Shown here one piece after another: positions 7,518-16,867 of a stretch of 64,000 nt of DNA. Position 1 is the stretch's first letter, and each line of letters starts with the position of its first letter. The DNA is from an uncultured Lachnospiraceae bacterium. Lineage in GTDB: Bacteria > Bacillota > Clostridia > Lachnospirales > Lachnospiraceae. Location of the stretch: the NCBI GenBank assembly GCA_902788555.1, contig CADAKQ010000020.1, positions 1 through 64,000 on the forward strand, in the 5' to 3' direction. A program made the position numbers and the translations under genes. Under the pieces are notes generated by a model that was not told the origin of the DNA, did no database searches, and was given only the letters and a program-made list of their open reading frames with translations.

Positions 7518-10500
7518 ATGGAAGTTAAAAGAACATGGAAACGTGCGATAGCGTTTATGCTGGCACTGGCTATGGTATTCACGTTTGTACCGAGCGTCCC
7601 GGCAAAAGCTTTGCCAGCATCGGACACTTATACTTATACTTACGGTGAATCATTTTCTAAAGCTGTGACGGTGTCGTTTAACTATGAAGACGATACAATC
7701 GGAGATGCAAGCATACAATGGAAAGGACCAAACGACGATGATTTTTTTTCGTCTTTAAGGTATGATGGATTAAGTGCGCAAATAATATCCGGTACTGATA
7801 ATAAAGTTTCGAACATCATTTTATCAGGTGATGGTACCACCCCTGTAGGAACTTACGATTGGCAGGTTAAGCAGACAATTAGACTCGCTGATGTAACAGT
7901 TGCTTCTGGTTCAATAACTATCAAGCCACAACCAATCAATTTGACAGAATTTGGTCAGGTTAGAATCGGGGATGGTTCTGTGGATCGCTACTTTACCTAT
8001 GATGGTACCTTCGTTGAGCCTGAAATAACCGTATATCATACATATGGATATGGTAACGAAAATGGTACCTTAATAGATAAAAGTGCGTATGACATACGAT
8101 ATATTAAGGATGATGGCACTGAATATGGCTCTGATTCTCAAAGAGCTTTAAGTGTTGGAACATATCGTGTAGTGGCTATTGCTAATGCTAATGATAATTA
8201 TGTAGGAGCTGCAATAAGCACCGGACGTTTTACTGTTGAACAGGGTAAGGCAACTATTTCTGTTAAAGATAATATTACTCAAGCTTATGATCCTAATTTT
8301 ACAACAGTAATAGAGGGTGCTGATAATGTTGCAAAATATGTAACATCTGATTTAAAGGGTGACGATGTAATTACAGCAATAACGCTTAAACCGGGTGCTA
8401 CTGACGTCGGCGAGACTACACTTGAAGTATCAGACGCAAAAATCGAGCGTACAACTGGAGTTGATCAACCGGTAGATGTAACAGGTAATTACGAAATTGA
8501 ATATAAATCTGGTTCGATTACAATTACAAAAGCTGAAATCGAAATAACTGAGCCAACTGATCCGGATAATCCGGATAACACGGATTACAAGGAGACTGTA
8601 GTTTATGATGGATCAGAGCATAAGCCTACTAATCTTCCTAAAGTAACAGCTCCTACCGAAGCTGTAATACAGTATAAGGATGAAAAAGGAAATTATAGTA
8701 CAACTGTACCTGGTTTTACAAATGGTGGTACTCATACTATTACTTACAAAGCTGTACAAACCGGCAATTCTAACTATAAAGCAGAATCTGCTGAGAAGAC
8801 TTTTGACTTTGAGATTAAAGCGCTTGGAGATTTGATTCCTGCTACAATAAACTTAAATGGTTGGACATATGGAGATGTACTCAAAGCAGAAGATATTTTT
8901 GTAGCTAATAGTGGTGTAAATTTAGGCGATGTAACTGTTACTGGAATTAATGTTTTAGATAAAACGAATTACGCTAATCCTAATGTAGAAGATTTTGATC
9001 AACATGGAACAAATTATACAAGTTTAGATAATCTTAAGACATTACCTGTAGGTAATTACTGGATTAAGATTACTGCAAATAGTAGTAATTATGCTACGAC
9101 AACATTCGAGGCTAAAGAAATCACAGTATCTCAGCGTCCTGTAGTTATTGTAATAAAGGATATTGACTACACTGTTGGTGCTAAAGCTCCTGAATTATCA
9201 TTTGATGTAAAGTTGGCAGATGCAGATGGAAATGCTACAGAGCCTAATGGATTAGTAGGTGATGATACTGCAGCAGCTATTAGTGAAAAAGCTGTTGTTG
9301 CTAACTTGATACTTAATTATAATGAAAGCGTTGTAAAATTCGGAGAGAATTTTACAGCAGGTGAAAACAGTAATTATGAGTTAAAATCATGCAAAAACGG
9401 AAAAATTAATTTAACTAAGATTGATTTATCTGCTGAAACAGTTAAGGTTGATGTAGATGAAACTGAATTTGTCTATAGTGGTTCAGCACAAACTCCTAAA
9501 ATAACATCTGTTAAATTAGGTGAATGGGTATATAATAATGATGAGCAAACTGATGATGCCCATAAATTACAAATAATCCAAGGAGAATATAAAATCACAT
9601 ATACTCGTAAGGGCGAAAATGAAGCGTTAGAACCGGATCAAATCATAAACAAGGGCGAGTATACTATGCACATTACTCCTGTTGAAGGAAGCAAATTTAT
9701 AACTGGTAAAAAGGACATTGACTTTGAGATTGCTGAAAAGCTTATAACAATTAAAGTTATAGCTCCTGAACAGGATTATACATATGGCAGTAATGAAGTA
9801 ACCTTTAAAGATAATCAAGCGGTTGAGGTATATGTAGGCGACTCTGCAAAAGAAGAAAATAAAGATGAGCAAACGATAACATGGAATGGTGTTCTTGAAA
9901 GGTACATTGTGGCTAAAAAAGATGAATCAGAAAAAGTTGTACCTGTAACTTATAATGCTAAAACTCCGGATAAATCAGGTAAATTCCCAGTAGCTACTGA
10001 AGGATGCTATGTTTTAAAGGAAAATTATGTTGATGAATATAATAATTATGGATTAAAAATCGAATCTGATCCTATAACTATCAATCCAATTGATATAACC
10101 CCTACTCTTCAGGTAAAGGAGTCATGGGCATATGGTAAATATGATTCAAGTAACAAAGTAAAATTAACTAGACTTTCTGCTACTGATGCTGCTTTAGAAG
10201 CTGATAATAATGGTAAAGTAAAATTTGCTATATGTAGTTATGACAATGATACTCCAATATCGGGTTATGATGCATTAGAGGAAGGTAAGCTGGTGGAAGT
10301 ATTTAATAAACTTACAGTCGGTGATTATAAGATCATAGCTACAGTAGGAGCAGTAGAAGGTAAGTACAACGCAGGTACAACTTTCGCAACTTTTCATGTT
10401 TATCCTCAACCAATACATGTAAAGATAGAGTCTAAGAATGTGAAGTATCTTCAGGATATTCCTGAACTTACCTATGAGGTATATGATTCTTCTAATAAAA

Positions 10501-12389
10501 AGATTGAGAATATACCGGCCGATATGTTTGAGGGTAAACCTGCAGTATCACTTTTATATACTACAAATGCCGGTATGCCGGGTATTTATGCTATAGTTAA
10601 AAATAATCTTAGTTTGAAAGCTGAATATGCTGACAGGTACACATTAAGTAATAATGTTGCAGACGGTACACTGACAGTAGAGCCTATTAATTTGGCAGAC
10701 GAAAAAGAAATAAAGATGTCATTGGATGCAACTAAGCATACATATGACGGAAATGCATTTAAACCTGAAATAGAATCTCTTAATTATACGGTGGATGATA
10801 AAGAAAAAGATATACTTGGTATTCTCGTTGAAGGAAGAGATTATTACGCAGCATACCAGATGCAAAATAAAGAAACAAAGTCTTGGGAAGCTTGTGATAA
10901 CCCTGTTGAAGCAGGAAATTATCGTTTGCTTATTGGAACACCTACAAAGGGAACAGCATTGAAGAATTCGACATATGTTGAATTTGAAATAACAAAGGTT
11001 CCTATTGCAGTTACATATAGTGCTGAATCAAAGACTTATGACGGAAAGACAGAAGTTACTGTTTCTCCGAAATCTGTAACTATAAATGGTGAATCTGCAA
11101 AGTTTGATGATTTAAAAGCTTTGCTCGGAGTTGACGTTAAGCTGCCTACTACAGGTACTGTTGATAATGCAAATGCAGGAAACGACAAGAAAGTAAATGT
11201 TGACCTCTCAGCATTTGAATTTGATAATTATGAGATTGTACTTGCAAAAGAGTTTACTGTAAACATTACGCCTGCGGTAATTGCAGAAAAAGATGTAACG
11301 TTGGACAAGAAAGAATTTACTTACAATGGTAATGTTCAAAAGCCGGAGGTTACAGTTACAGTTAATAATAAGAAGTTAACAGCTGATACTGATTATACAG
11401 TGACATATTCAAATGCAAACTCTCAGAATGTAGGCGAGTATACAGTTACTGTAACAGGTAAGGGTAATTACAAGACAAATTCAGCTATAAAACTCAATTA
11501 CACTATAGTTAAGAAAGATGTAACAGTTACAAGCACACTCAAGCTTACTGATAAGGTCTATGATGGAAATGCAACCATGGAAGTTACCGGTTCAGTAACA
11601 GCAAATGGACTTGTTGCTTCAGACGGAACTAAGCTTACAGGAGCAGATGCTAAGTCTGTAACAGTATCAAGTGCAGACGTAGGAGATAAGTCTTATACAT
11701 TTACACTTTCACTTACAGGTGATGCAGCTAAGAATTACACTCTTAAGACTACAAGTGTTACAGCAACAGGTAAGATTAATGAAAAAGAAGAGCCTGTTGT
11801 AGAGACGAAGAAGCCTGAGGACCTTGATGAAGGTGAGCTTGTGGCAGAAAATGACGGACTTCATTTCTACTTACAGGATAACGGTGATGTTACATGTTAT
11901 ACAGCAAACGATAAGGAAGTATACAGAGGCTTTGCTACAGATGGAACATATACATATTTCTTCCAGTACGATGGAACAGCTATGAGAGACAGACTTACAT
12001 ATCATCCGGACGGAGAACATGTAATCTACTTTGATGAGAACGGACATGAGATATTTAATGATTATGCTCACGTAAAACGCAGCATAGCCGGCGAAGAGGT
12101 TGATGACTACTGCTTCTTCGATGTATTCGGATATATGTATGTAGATGTTATTACTTGGGATCAGACAGGAACAAAACTTCTTTATGCAAACCCTTACGGC
12201 GTGCTTGAAGTAGGCAAGTGGTTCCAGTTCTCAGATACAGTTAAATGGGCAGACGGAACCGAGTGTGATGGTATCGCAGGCGGTTACGGATATGCTATGG
12301 AAGATGCAACTTTGATGAGAGACCAGTACACTTATGACTGGGAAGGAAGATTTTGCTACATGCAGGGTAACGGAGTTGCACTTTACTAA
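7518..12389 (+). CDS. Large secreted MBG/YDG-repeat surface protein
   Basis: A 1623-residue extracellular protein. Residues 1-35 form a signal peptide (basic start, hydrophobic core AFMLALAMVF, AKA cleavage region). The body is a series of beta-rich modules of the MBG/YDG type: repeated blocks such as YTYGESFSKAV, VYDGNATMEVTGSV, KTYDGKTEVTV and TVNITPAVI, with ITKAEI- or TKVPI-like linkers. The last ~165 residues form a repeat module resembling choline/glucan-binding wall repeats (GTYTYFFQYDGTAM, HVIYFDENGHEIF), nearly the same as the C-terminus of the protein ending at 46409. There is no LPxTG anchor, so the module probably holds it on the surface. The ATG at 7518 follows AAAGGAGGAG; a GTG at 7467 in frame lacks its own site. 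Probably an adhesin or matrix protein; ligand unknown. Confidence 0.85.
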   Translation: MEVKRTWKRAIAFMLALAMVFTFVPSVPAKALPASDTYTYTYGESFSKAVTVSFNYEDDTIGDASIQWKGPNDDDFFSSLRYDGLSAQIISGTDNKVSNIILSGDGTTPVGTYDWQVKQTIRLADVTVASGSITIKPQPINLTEFGQVRIGDGSVDRYFTYDGTFVEPEITVYHTYGYGNENGTLIDKSAYDIRYIKDDGTEYGSDSQRALSVGTYRVVAIANANDNYVGAAISTGRFTVEQGKATISVKDNITQAYDPNFTTVIEGADNVAKYVTSDLKGDDVITAITLKPGATDVGETTLEVSDAKIERTTGVDQPVDVTGNYEIEYKSGSITITKAEIEITEPTDPDNPDNTDYKETVVYDGSEHKPTNLPKVTAPTEAVIQYKDEKGNYSTTVPGFTNGGTHTITYKAVQTGNSNYKAESAEKTFDFEIKALGDLIPATINLNGWTYGDVLKAEDIFVANSGVNLGDVTVTGINVLDKTNYANPNVEDFDQHGTNYTSLDNLKTLPVGNYWIKITANSSNYATTTFEAKEITVSQRPVVIVIKDIDYTVGAKAPELSFDVKLADADGNATEPNGLVGDDTAAAISEKAVVANLILNYNESVVKFGENFTAGENSNYELKSCKNGKINLTKIDLSAETVKVDVDETEFVYSGSAQTPKITSVKLGEWVYNNDEQTDDAHKLQIIQGEYKITYTRKGENEALEPDQIINKGEYTMHITPVEGSKFITGKKDIDFEIAEKLITIKVIAPEQDYTYGSNEVTFKDNQAVEVYVGDSAKEENKDEQTITWNGVLERYIVAKKDESEKVVPVTYNAKTPDKSGKFPVATEGCYVLKENYVDEYNNYGLKIESDPITINPIDITPTLQVKESWAYGKYDSSNKVKLTRLSATDAALEADNNGKVKFAICSYDNDTPISGYDALEEGKLVEVFNKLTVGDYKIIATVGAVEGKYNAGTTFATFHVYPQPIHVKIESKNVKYLQDIPELTYEVYDSSNKKIENIPADMFEGKPAVSLLYTTNAGMPGIYAIVKNNLSLKAEYADRYTLSNNVADGTLTVEPINLADEKEIKMSLDATKHTYDGNAFKPEIESLNYTVDDKEKDILGILVEGRDYYAAYQMQNKETKSWEACDNPVEAGNYRLLIGTPTKGTALKNSTYVEFEITKVPIAVTYSAESKTYDGKTEVTVSPKSVTINGESAKFDDLKALLGVDVKLPTTGTVDNANAGNDKKVNVDLSAFEFDNYEIVLAKEFTVNITPAVIAEKDVTLDKKEFTYNGNVQKPEVTVTVNNKKLTADTDYTVTYSNANSQNVGEYTVTVTGKGNYKTNSAIKLNYTIVKKDVTVTSTLKLTDKVYDGNATMEVTGSVTANGLVASDGTKLTGADAKSVTVSSADVGDKSYTFTLSLTGDAAKNYTLKTTSVTATGKINEKEEPVVETKKPEDLDEGELVAENDGLHFYLQDNGDVTCYTANDKEVYRGFATDGTYTYFFQYDGTAMRDRLTYHPDGEHVIYFDENGHEIFNDYAHVKRSIAGEEVDDYCFFDVFGYMYVDVITWDQTGTKLLYANPYGVLEVGKWFQFSDTVKWADGTECDGIAGGYGYAMEDATLMRDQYTYDWEGRFCYMQGNGVALY

Positions 12390-12454
12390 TAAGGATGTTT
12401 AACAAACTATATGTTTATCGCATTAGTCGGTAAACACCCCTATAAACAAACAGG

Positions 12455-12494
12455 CCGGCATCGGTGTGAGAAATTCACATTGATGCCGGTTTTG
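12455..12494 (+). terminator. Terminator of the MBG protein gene
   Basis: CCGGCATCGGTGTGA pairs with TCACATTGATGCCGG around a GAAAT loop, followed by TTTTG. It is 65 bases after the stop codon. Confidence 0.85.
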
Positions 12495-12499
12495 TATAA

Positions 12500-12528
12500 C
12501 AAAACGCCCGTGAGGTAAACTCACGGGC
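12500..12528 (-). terminator. Terminator of the FliD-like gene
   Basis: Reading on the minus strand, GCCCGTGAG (12528-12520) pairs with CTCACGGGC (12514-12506), followed by GTTTTG. It lies 33 bases after the minus-strand stop and faces the terminator of the plus-strand gene. Confidence 0.8.
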
Positions 12529-12560
12529 AAATTTTAATATTAAGTTGTTTAATTGTCCGA

Positions 12561-13832
12561 CTACGCATAATTGTTGTAAATCATACCGCTGTAAACCGAC
12601 TGGTTATATGAGGTTCCCTGATTGTGTCTGGTGTCAGGATAGGTTACAATCAATCTGTTGATATATGCCATCGGGTCAAGGGTTAGTCTGTCGGTAGCAA
12701 GGGAGATATCATCCTTAAATGAAGATATGTCATTGAATAACTCGGCAAACTCTCCGCTCTTTAAGCTTTGAACCAAAAGTGATTCCTCTTTTACTATATG
12801 ATTATCTTCAGATATCGTAAGTCCGGCAGATTCGAGCTCGTTTCGGTGCTTTTCAACTATTGCAGATATGTCATTGAAAAGATTTCTTCTTCCTATCTTA
12901 CTTTCAGCCGCCGAATCGGATAAATCAACCAGATTGTTATATGCATCTACAAATGAATCCACCTGATTCATAACCGAATCCATATCAGGTGCAAATTGTA
13001 TTCTCACAGGTCCATCTGAAACACTGTGGAAATCTAAGGTTATAACCTGATTGACTGATATGTTGTTGGTAGCTGCGGCATGTGTCTCGCCGTTTATTAC
13101 AAACGATGAGTTGTTTGGTTCGGTAACTACATTATTTAATCCCAAATCAGATACTATATCATAGTTACCATCATCAACTGAAAATGAGAAATACAAGCCA
13201 TCAGCTGTTCCCGGTCTGCCTGTTTCGGATGAAACTATCTGCAGTGCGCTGTTCTCATTGTTGTCCGTTATGACGGATGCTGTTATACCCTGATTTCGGC
13301 TGTTTATGGAGTCTGCAATTTTACTCTGAATATCGTAGTTATTGTCTGCCGAATCTATATTTAGATTGAAATGCAGGCTTGCATTAAGCGTATCCATTGT
13401 AAAATTGTAGCTTCCTGTAGAAAAATATCTTCTTCCGGAAGGAAGAAATTCACCGGTATTTACCTGATTGGTCGCCAAAGCTTTGACCTGTATATCTAAG
13501 GAATCAGGTAATGAACCTATATCCTTGCCTCGTAATTCACCTGTAACCGAATCCTCATTGTCGGATATAAGCATTTTCTTGCTGTAAACTTCGCTTTCTT
13601 TGTCGTTGAAGCTTTGAGCTACATCCTTAAGTGTAAGAGCTGCTTCTTTTATATTTATTACACGATCCTGCTTTTCGGCTGATAGTGAAAACTTATATAA
13701 CGGAAGGCTCTTATTGTACTTAGCCATATTGTTATAGACCGCACGAAGCTCAGATGACTTATGCGCAGTCGTACGTTTTTTTGGCATTGCCGTGTTCGAC
13801 AGATAATTATATACTTCACTTGTTATCTGCAT
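12561..13832 (-). CDS. FliD-like flagellar cap protein (orphan)
   Basis: A 423-residue protein with the marks of flagellar hook-associated protein 2 (FliD), which caps the growing filament. Seen: a central region ASLHFNLNIDSADNNYDIQS followed by IADSINSRNQGITASV and LQIVSSETGRPG, the hook-IN type motif of FliD and flagellins, and a C-terminal half with VNQVDSFVDAYNNLVDL as in FliD. The N-terminal ~90 residues are unlike the usual FliD start. It has no signal peptide, in keeping with export through the flagellar apparatus. The start follows AAAGGAGG. No other flagellar gene is present in the window, and family members usually sit with fliS or flagellin genes, so this is either an orphan copy or a FliD-related protein with another role. 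Confidence 0.7.
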   Translation of the reverse strand: MQITSEVYNYLSNTAMPKKRTTAHKSSELRAVYNNMAKYNKSLPLYKFSLSAEKQDRVINIKEAALTLKDVAQSFNDKESEVYSKKMLISDNEDSVTGELRGKDIGSLPDSLDIQVKALATNQVNTGEFLPSGRRYFSTGSYNFTMDTLNASLHFNLNIDSADNNYDIQSKIADSINSRNQGITASVITDNNENSALQIVSSETGRPGTADGLYFSFSVDDGNYDIVSDLGLNNVVTEPNNSSFVINGETHAAATNNISVNQVITLDFHSVSDGPVRIQFAPDMDSVMNQVDSFVDAYNNLVDLSDSAAESKIGRRNLFNDISAIVEKHRNELESAGLTISEDNHIVKEESLLVQSLKSGEFAELFNDISSFKDDISLATDRLTLDPMAYINRLIVTYPDTRHNQGTSYNQSVYSGMIYNNYA

Positions 13833-14017
13833 AAGACATCCTCCTTTCCTCAGGTCTTATGATAATACTAAAAATTCGGCTATCATCCCACATTAAAAGA
13901 TAATGATAGTTAGTATCATAATATCCTATTTTTGCAAGATAATCTATAGTAATAATATACTATATTTATGACGTTTTTTTGTGCATTTTCCAAAAACCAA
14001 AAAATTAAAGATTTTGC

Positions 14018-14046
14018 TTGACTTTAAGGCATTATTTTGGTAATCT
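14018..14046 (+). promoter_or_regulatory. Promoter of rpmG-secE-nusG
   Basis: TTGACT (14018-14023), 17-base spacer, TAATCT (14041-14046). It lies 74 bases before rpmG. The preceding 185 bases back to the FliD-like gene are AT-rich with no gene. Confidence 0.75.
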
Positions 14047-14119
14047 ATACGTTGCGATGGAAGAGGTCTTTTTTTTTATGCCTTAAAATCAATAAAATAA
14101 AATATGGAGGTGGATAGTT

Positions 14120-14269
14120 GTGCGTGTTAAGATAACATTGGCATGTCAGGATTGTAAACAGCGTAATTACAATATGACAAAGGATAAGAAAACGCATCCG
14201 GACAGAATGGAAACTAAGAAGTATTGTAAGTTCTGTAAGGCGCATACGTTGCACAAGGAAACAAAGTAG
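14120..14269 (+). CDS. rpmG: Ribosomal protein L33
   Basis: A 49-residue protein starting at GTG (14120) after ATGGAGGTGG. It begins [17 protein letters not shown] and ends [16 protein letters not shown], matching the large-subunit protein L33. Two CxxC pairs (C9/C12 and C36/C39) mark the zinc-binding form. The order rpmG-secE-nusG is the classic arrangement. Confidence 0.95.
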   Translation: MRVKITLACQDCKQRNYNMTKDKKTHPDRMETKKYCKFCKAHTLHKETK

Positions 14270-14319
14270 TCGGCATTATTTAAGGTGCTTATAGCTTTAA
14301 GCCCGAAAAGGAGTAGTAT

Positions 14320-14526
14320 ATGTCAAAAAACAATGAGACATCACCTACCTTAAAAAGAAGCTGGTTTCAGGAATTAAAGGCTGAGTTTGGTAAGATTACA
14401 TGGCCTACAAGAAAAGAAGTAGGTAAGCAGTCTGTTGTAGTAATTTTAGCAGCACTTGTTTTAGGCTTTATCATCGCCGGAGTAGATTTCCTGTTACAGT
14501 ACGGCTTGACTTTTATAATAGGTTAA
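14320..14526 (+). CDS. secE: Preprotein translocase subunit SecE
   Basis: A 68-residue single-span membrane protein, the small essential subunit of the SecYEG export channel. The cytoplasmic amphipathic part carries the family hallmark ELKAEFGKITWPTRKEV, followed by one membrane segment (VVVILAALVLGFIIAGV). Length is typical for the short Gram-positive form. ATG at 14320 follows AAGGAG; it lies between rpmG and nusG, 12 bases before the latter. Confidence 0.96.
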   Translation: MSKNNETSPTLKRSWFQELKAEFGKITWPTRKEVGKQSVVVILAALVLGFIIAGVDFLLQYGLTFIIG

Positions 14527-14538
14527 GGTGGTGAGTAT

Positions 14539-15120
14539 ATGTCAGAAATGGTAGAAAACGAAGCTACCGCTGCTGAAAATACTGTCGGTGAAAAAATTAA
14601 AAGCAGTAATGAGGCAAAGTGGTATGTTGCTCATACCTATTCAGGCTATGAGAATAAGGTAAAAAGTGATATCGAGAAGACTATAGAAAACAGAAAGCTT
14701 CAGGACCAGATACTTGAGGTTGCCGTTCCTGTACAGGATGTGGTTGAATCCAAGAATGGTGTTAAGAAGACTGTTTCAAGAAAACTGTTTCCGGGCTATG
14801 TGCTTATCAATATGTATATGAATGATGTTACATGGTACATCGTTCGTAATACAAGAGGTGTTACAGGATTTGTAGGTCCTGAATCCAAACCGGTTCCTCT
14901 TACCGAAAGTGAGATGAGAAACCTTGGTATCAATGTCAGCGAGGTTAAGATTGATGTTGCTGTCGGAGATATGATTAAGGTAGTAACCGGTGCATGGGAA
15001 GGAAACAGCGGTGAGATTAAGTCTATCAATGAAGGTAAGCAGACGGTTACCATTGAGGTTGATATATTTGGTCGTGCAACATCGGTTGAGATAAGCTTCT
15101 CAGATATTCAGAAGATGTAA
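14539..15120 (+). CDS. nusG: Transcription termination/antitermination factor NusG
   Basis: A 193-residue transcription elongation factor that binds RNA polymerase and couples it to ribosomes or Rho. Residues ~25-115 are the NGN domain ([15 protein letters not shown], then [12 protein letters not shown] and GVTGFVG); residues ~140-193 are the KOW domain ([18 protein letters not shown]). The N-terminal ~25 residues are an acidic extension often seen in Clostridia. Preceded by AAGGTGGTG; downstream of secE and upstream of rplK as usual. Confidence 0.96.
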   Translation: MSEMVENEATAAENTVGEKIKSSNEAKWYVAHTYSGYENKVKSDIEKTIENRKLQDQILEVAVPVQDVVESKNGVKKTVSRKLFPGYVLINMYMNDVTWYIVRNTRGVTGFVGPESKPVPLTESEMRNLGINVSEVKIDVAVGDMIKVVTGAWEGNSGEIKSINEGKQTVTIEVDIFGRATSVEISFSDIQKM

Positions 15121-15132
15121 AGTTTTTAGAAA

Positions 15133-15161
15133 GTGGAAGGGAGAAAATCCCGTTAGACCAC
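15133..15161 (+). promoter_or_regulatory. Hairpin leader before rplK (possible L1-binding site)
   Basis: GTGG (15133-15136) pairs with CCAC (15158-15161) and inside it GGGA pairs with TCCC; the ribosome binding site AGGAGG follows within 8 bases. A nearly identical fold precedes rplA. The match of both hairpins suggests control by one ligand, probably protein L1 as in other bacteria; this is inference. Confidence 0.5.
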
Positions 15162-15181
15162 AGTTTAGGAGGTACGCTATA

Positions 15182-15607
15182 ATGGCGAAGAAAGTAGAAG
15201 GATACATTAAATTACAGATACCTGCAGGTAAGGCAACTCCTGCACCACCTGTTGGTCCTGCACTTGGACAGCATGGTGTAAATATCGTTGCGTTCACTAA
15301 GGAATTCAATGCAAGAACTGCAGATCAGGGCGATATGATTATCCCTGTAGTTATCACAGTTTATGCAGATAAGAGCTTTAGCTTTGTAACCAAGACTCCA
15401 CCTGCAGCAGTGTTACTTAAGAAGGCGTGCGGCCTTAAGTCAGCATCTGCTACACCGAATAAGACTAAGGTTGCAAAGATTTCTAAGGCTAAGATTCAAG
15501 AAATTGCAGAGCTTAAGATGCCTGACTTAAATGCAGCTTCTTTAGAGGCAGCTATGAGTATGATAGCAGGTACAGCTCGTTCCATGGGAATCGAAGTTGA
15601 GGATTAA
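15182..15607 (+). CDS. rplK: Ribosomal protein L11
   Basis: A 141-residue large-subunit protein of the GTPase-associated centre, which binds 23S rRNA and takes part in factor function and the stringent response. The signature is complete: [20 protein letters not shown] near residue 10 with the proline-rich N-domain, and the C-terminal RNA-binding domain with [12 protein letters not shown] at the end. Length is exactly typical. It starts 61 bases after nusG, behind AGGAGG, and is followed by rplA. Confidence 0.97.
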   Translation: MAKKVEGYIKLQIPAGKATPAPPVGPALGQHGVNIVAFTKEFNARTADQGDMIIPVVITVYADKSFSFVTKTPPAAVLLKKACGLKSASATPNKTKVAKISKAKIQEIAELKMPDLNAASLEAAMSMIAGTARSMGIEVED

Positions 15608-15631
15608 TTGGATTTGAAGAATTTATATTTA

Positions 15632-15659
15632 GTGGGAGGGTCGCTCCCGATAATACCAC
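15632..15659 (+). promoter_or_regulatory. Hairpin leader before rplA (possible L1-binding site)
   Basis: GTGG pairs with CCAC (ending at 15659), and GAGGG with CTCCC inside; AGGAGG follows directly. Same design and size as the hairpin at 15133-15161 although the flanking bases differ. Possible autogenous control by L1; not proven. Confidence 0.5.
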
Positions 15660-15673
15660 AGGAGGTTTTTTAA

Positions 15674-16363
15674 ATGAAAAAAGGTAAAAGATATACAGAA
15701 GCTGCAAAGCTTATTGAAAAGACAAATTTATATGACTTAGAAGAGGCTGTTACTCTTGTTAAAAAGTCAGCCAGTGCTAAGTTTGATGAGACTATTGAGG
15801 CTCATTTCAGACTTGGTGTTGACGGTCGTCATGCAGACCAGCAGGTTCGTGGTGCAGTAGTTCTTCCACACGGTACCGGTAAGTCAGTTAAGGTTTTGGT
15901 ATTTGCCAAGGGCGATAAGGTAGACGAGGCTTTAGCTGCAGGTGCAGACTACGCAGGTGGAGATGAGTTAGTACCAAAGATCCAGAACGATGGCTGGTTG
16001 GATTTTGACGTTGTTGTTGCTACACCTGATATGATGGGTGTTGTAGGTCGTTTAGGACGTGTACTCGGACCTAAGGGCTTAATGCCTAACCCTAAGGCTG
16101 GTACAGTAACAATGGACGTTACTAAGGCTGTTAACGATATTAAGGCCGGTAAGATTGAGTACAGACTTGATAAGTCAAACATTATCCATGTGCCAATTGG
16201 AAAAGCTTCTTTCTCAGAGGAGCAGTTAACAGACAACTTCCAGACTTTAATAGATGCTATTATGAAGGCTAAGCCTTCAGCTGCAAAGGGTCAGTACTTA
16301 AGAAGTGTAGTAATCGCTTCAACCATGGGCCCTGGCGTAAAGCTCAATACAGCTAAGTACTAG
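15674..16363 (+). CDS. rplA: Ribosomal protein L1
   Basis: A 229-residue large-subunit protein of the L1 stalk, which moves deacylated tRNA out of the E site and in many bacteria represses its own operon. Hallmarks: [20 protein letters not shown] at the start, [14 protein letters not shown], and [18 protein letters not shown] in the middle, ending in a [13 protein letters not shown] block. Length is typical. The usual next genes (rplJ, rplL) are absent; the operon ends here in large hairpins. Confidence 0.97.
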   Translation: MKKGKRYTEAAKLIEKTNLYDLEEAVTLVKKSASAKFDETIEAHFRLGVDGRHADQQVRGAVVLPHGTGKSVKVLVFAKGDKVDEALAAGADYAGGDELVPKIQNDGWLDFDVVVATPDMMGVVGRLGRVLGPKGLMPNPKAGTVTMDVTKAVNDIKAGKIEYRLDKSNIIHVPIGKASFSEEQLTDNFQTLIDAIMKAKPSAAKGQYLRSVVIASTMGPGVKLNTAKY

Positions 16364-16378
16364 ATTTATCCTGATAGC

Positions 16379-16481
16379 AGACTATAGATAAAAAATGTGT
16401 CTATATAGGTTCTAAGCATAGCTTTAAAGATAAGTATGCTATGCGAGTACCTGTATGGACACATTTTTTTATCCATAGTCT
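16379..16481 (+). terminator. Large palindromic terminator after rplA
   Basis: A ~44-bp near-perfect stem: 16379-16422 pairs with 16438-16481 around a 15-base loop. An inner part of the stem is followed by seven T, and the paired strand has a run of A, so it can terminate in both directions. The arm core reads TACTCGCATAGC on the minus strand, a sequence that returns in two other long palindromes of the window (16498-16779 and 43035-43278). Confidence 0.75.
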
Positions 16482-16497
16482 ACTATTTTCAACAGTG

Positions 16498-16779
16498 ACA
16501 GTTCTCGTTGATTTTTATCTTTTCACGTTTACACGAGGCTCACAGATTATATAGAATAGCATTTAACCCAATTTGCGTTAAATCAAAAGTGAGATACCGC
16601 ATAGCTTCGCTCAGAAAACGATGTGTTTGAGCGAAGCGAGTTCATCGTTTTCGTGCGAAGATAAAGGTATTGAGCTTATTGATTTAGCAAATTGATGGTT
16701 AGCTATTCTATATACCCTATATAATCTGTGAGCCTTGAGTAGTCAGGAATGTATCAAAAAAAGTATCAACGAGAACTGT
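16498..16779. repeat. 282-bp imperfect palindrome (GCATAGC family)
   Basis: Outer arms ACAGTTCTCGTTGAT (16498-16512) and ATCAACGAGAACTGT (16765-16779) are perfect. Further in, AGGCTCACAGATTATATAG (16536-16554) pairs perfectly with 16717-16735, then TTAACCCAATTTGC-like arms, then TTCGCTC/GAGCGAAG and AAAACGATG/CATCGTTTT near the tip. No reading frame. It holds the core AGATACCGCATAGC at 16592-16605, shared with the 43035-43278 palindrome. The last arm overlaps the terminator at 16758-16797. Confidence 0.8.
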
Positions 16780-16797
16780 TTCTGTTGATACTTTTTA
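16758..16797 (+). terminator. Terminator before the acyl carrier protein unit
   Basis: AAAAAGTATCAAC (16758-16770) pairs perfectly with GTTGATACTTTTT (16784-16796). Its left arm is shared with the outer right arm of the 282-bp palindrome, so the two folds exclude each other. Confidence 0.8.
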
Positions 16798-16799
16798 TC

Positions 16800-16828
16800 T
16801 TGATTTTAGTAATAAATGATAGTACAAT
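16800..16828 (+). promoter_or_regulatory. Promoter of the acyl carrier protein unit
   Basis: TTGATT (16800-16805), 17 bases, TACAAT (16823-16828), 39 bases before the acyl carrier protein start. It begins right after the terminator, so this unit is transcribed separately from the ribosomal genes and the palindrome is outside its transcript. Confidence 0.65.
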
Positions 16829-16867
16829 ATTAATTGATTGAAAAATTTAACTTAGGGGGTATATTTA

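Noticed and set aside
15949..16236. Open minus-strand frames inside rplA, rplK, gatA, gatB and others
   Set aside because: They lie antisense to clear genes, lack binding sites and show no family likeness; they reflect codon bias of the real genes.
16498..16797. A riboswitch controlling the acyl carrier protein unit
   Set aside because: A good promoter (16800-16828) lies after the structured region, so it is not part of the main transcript of that unit.
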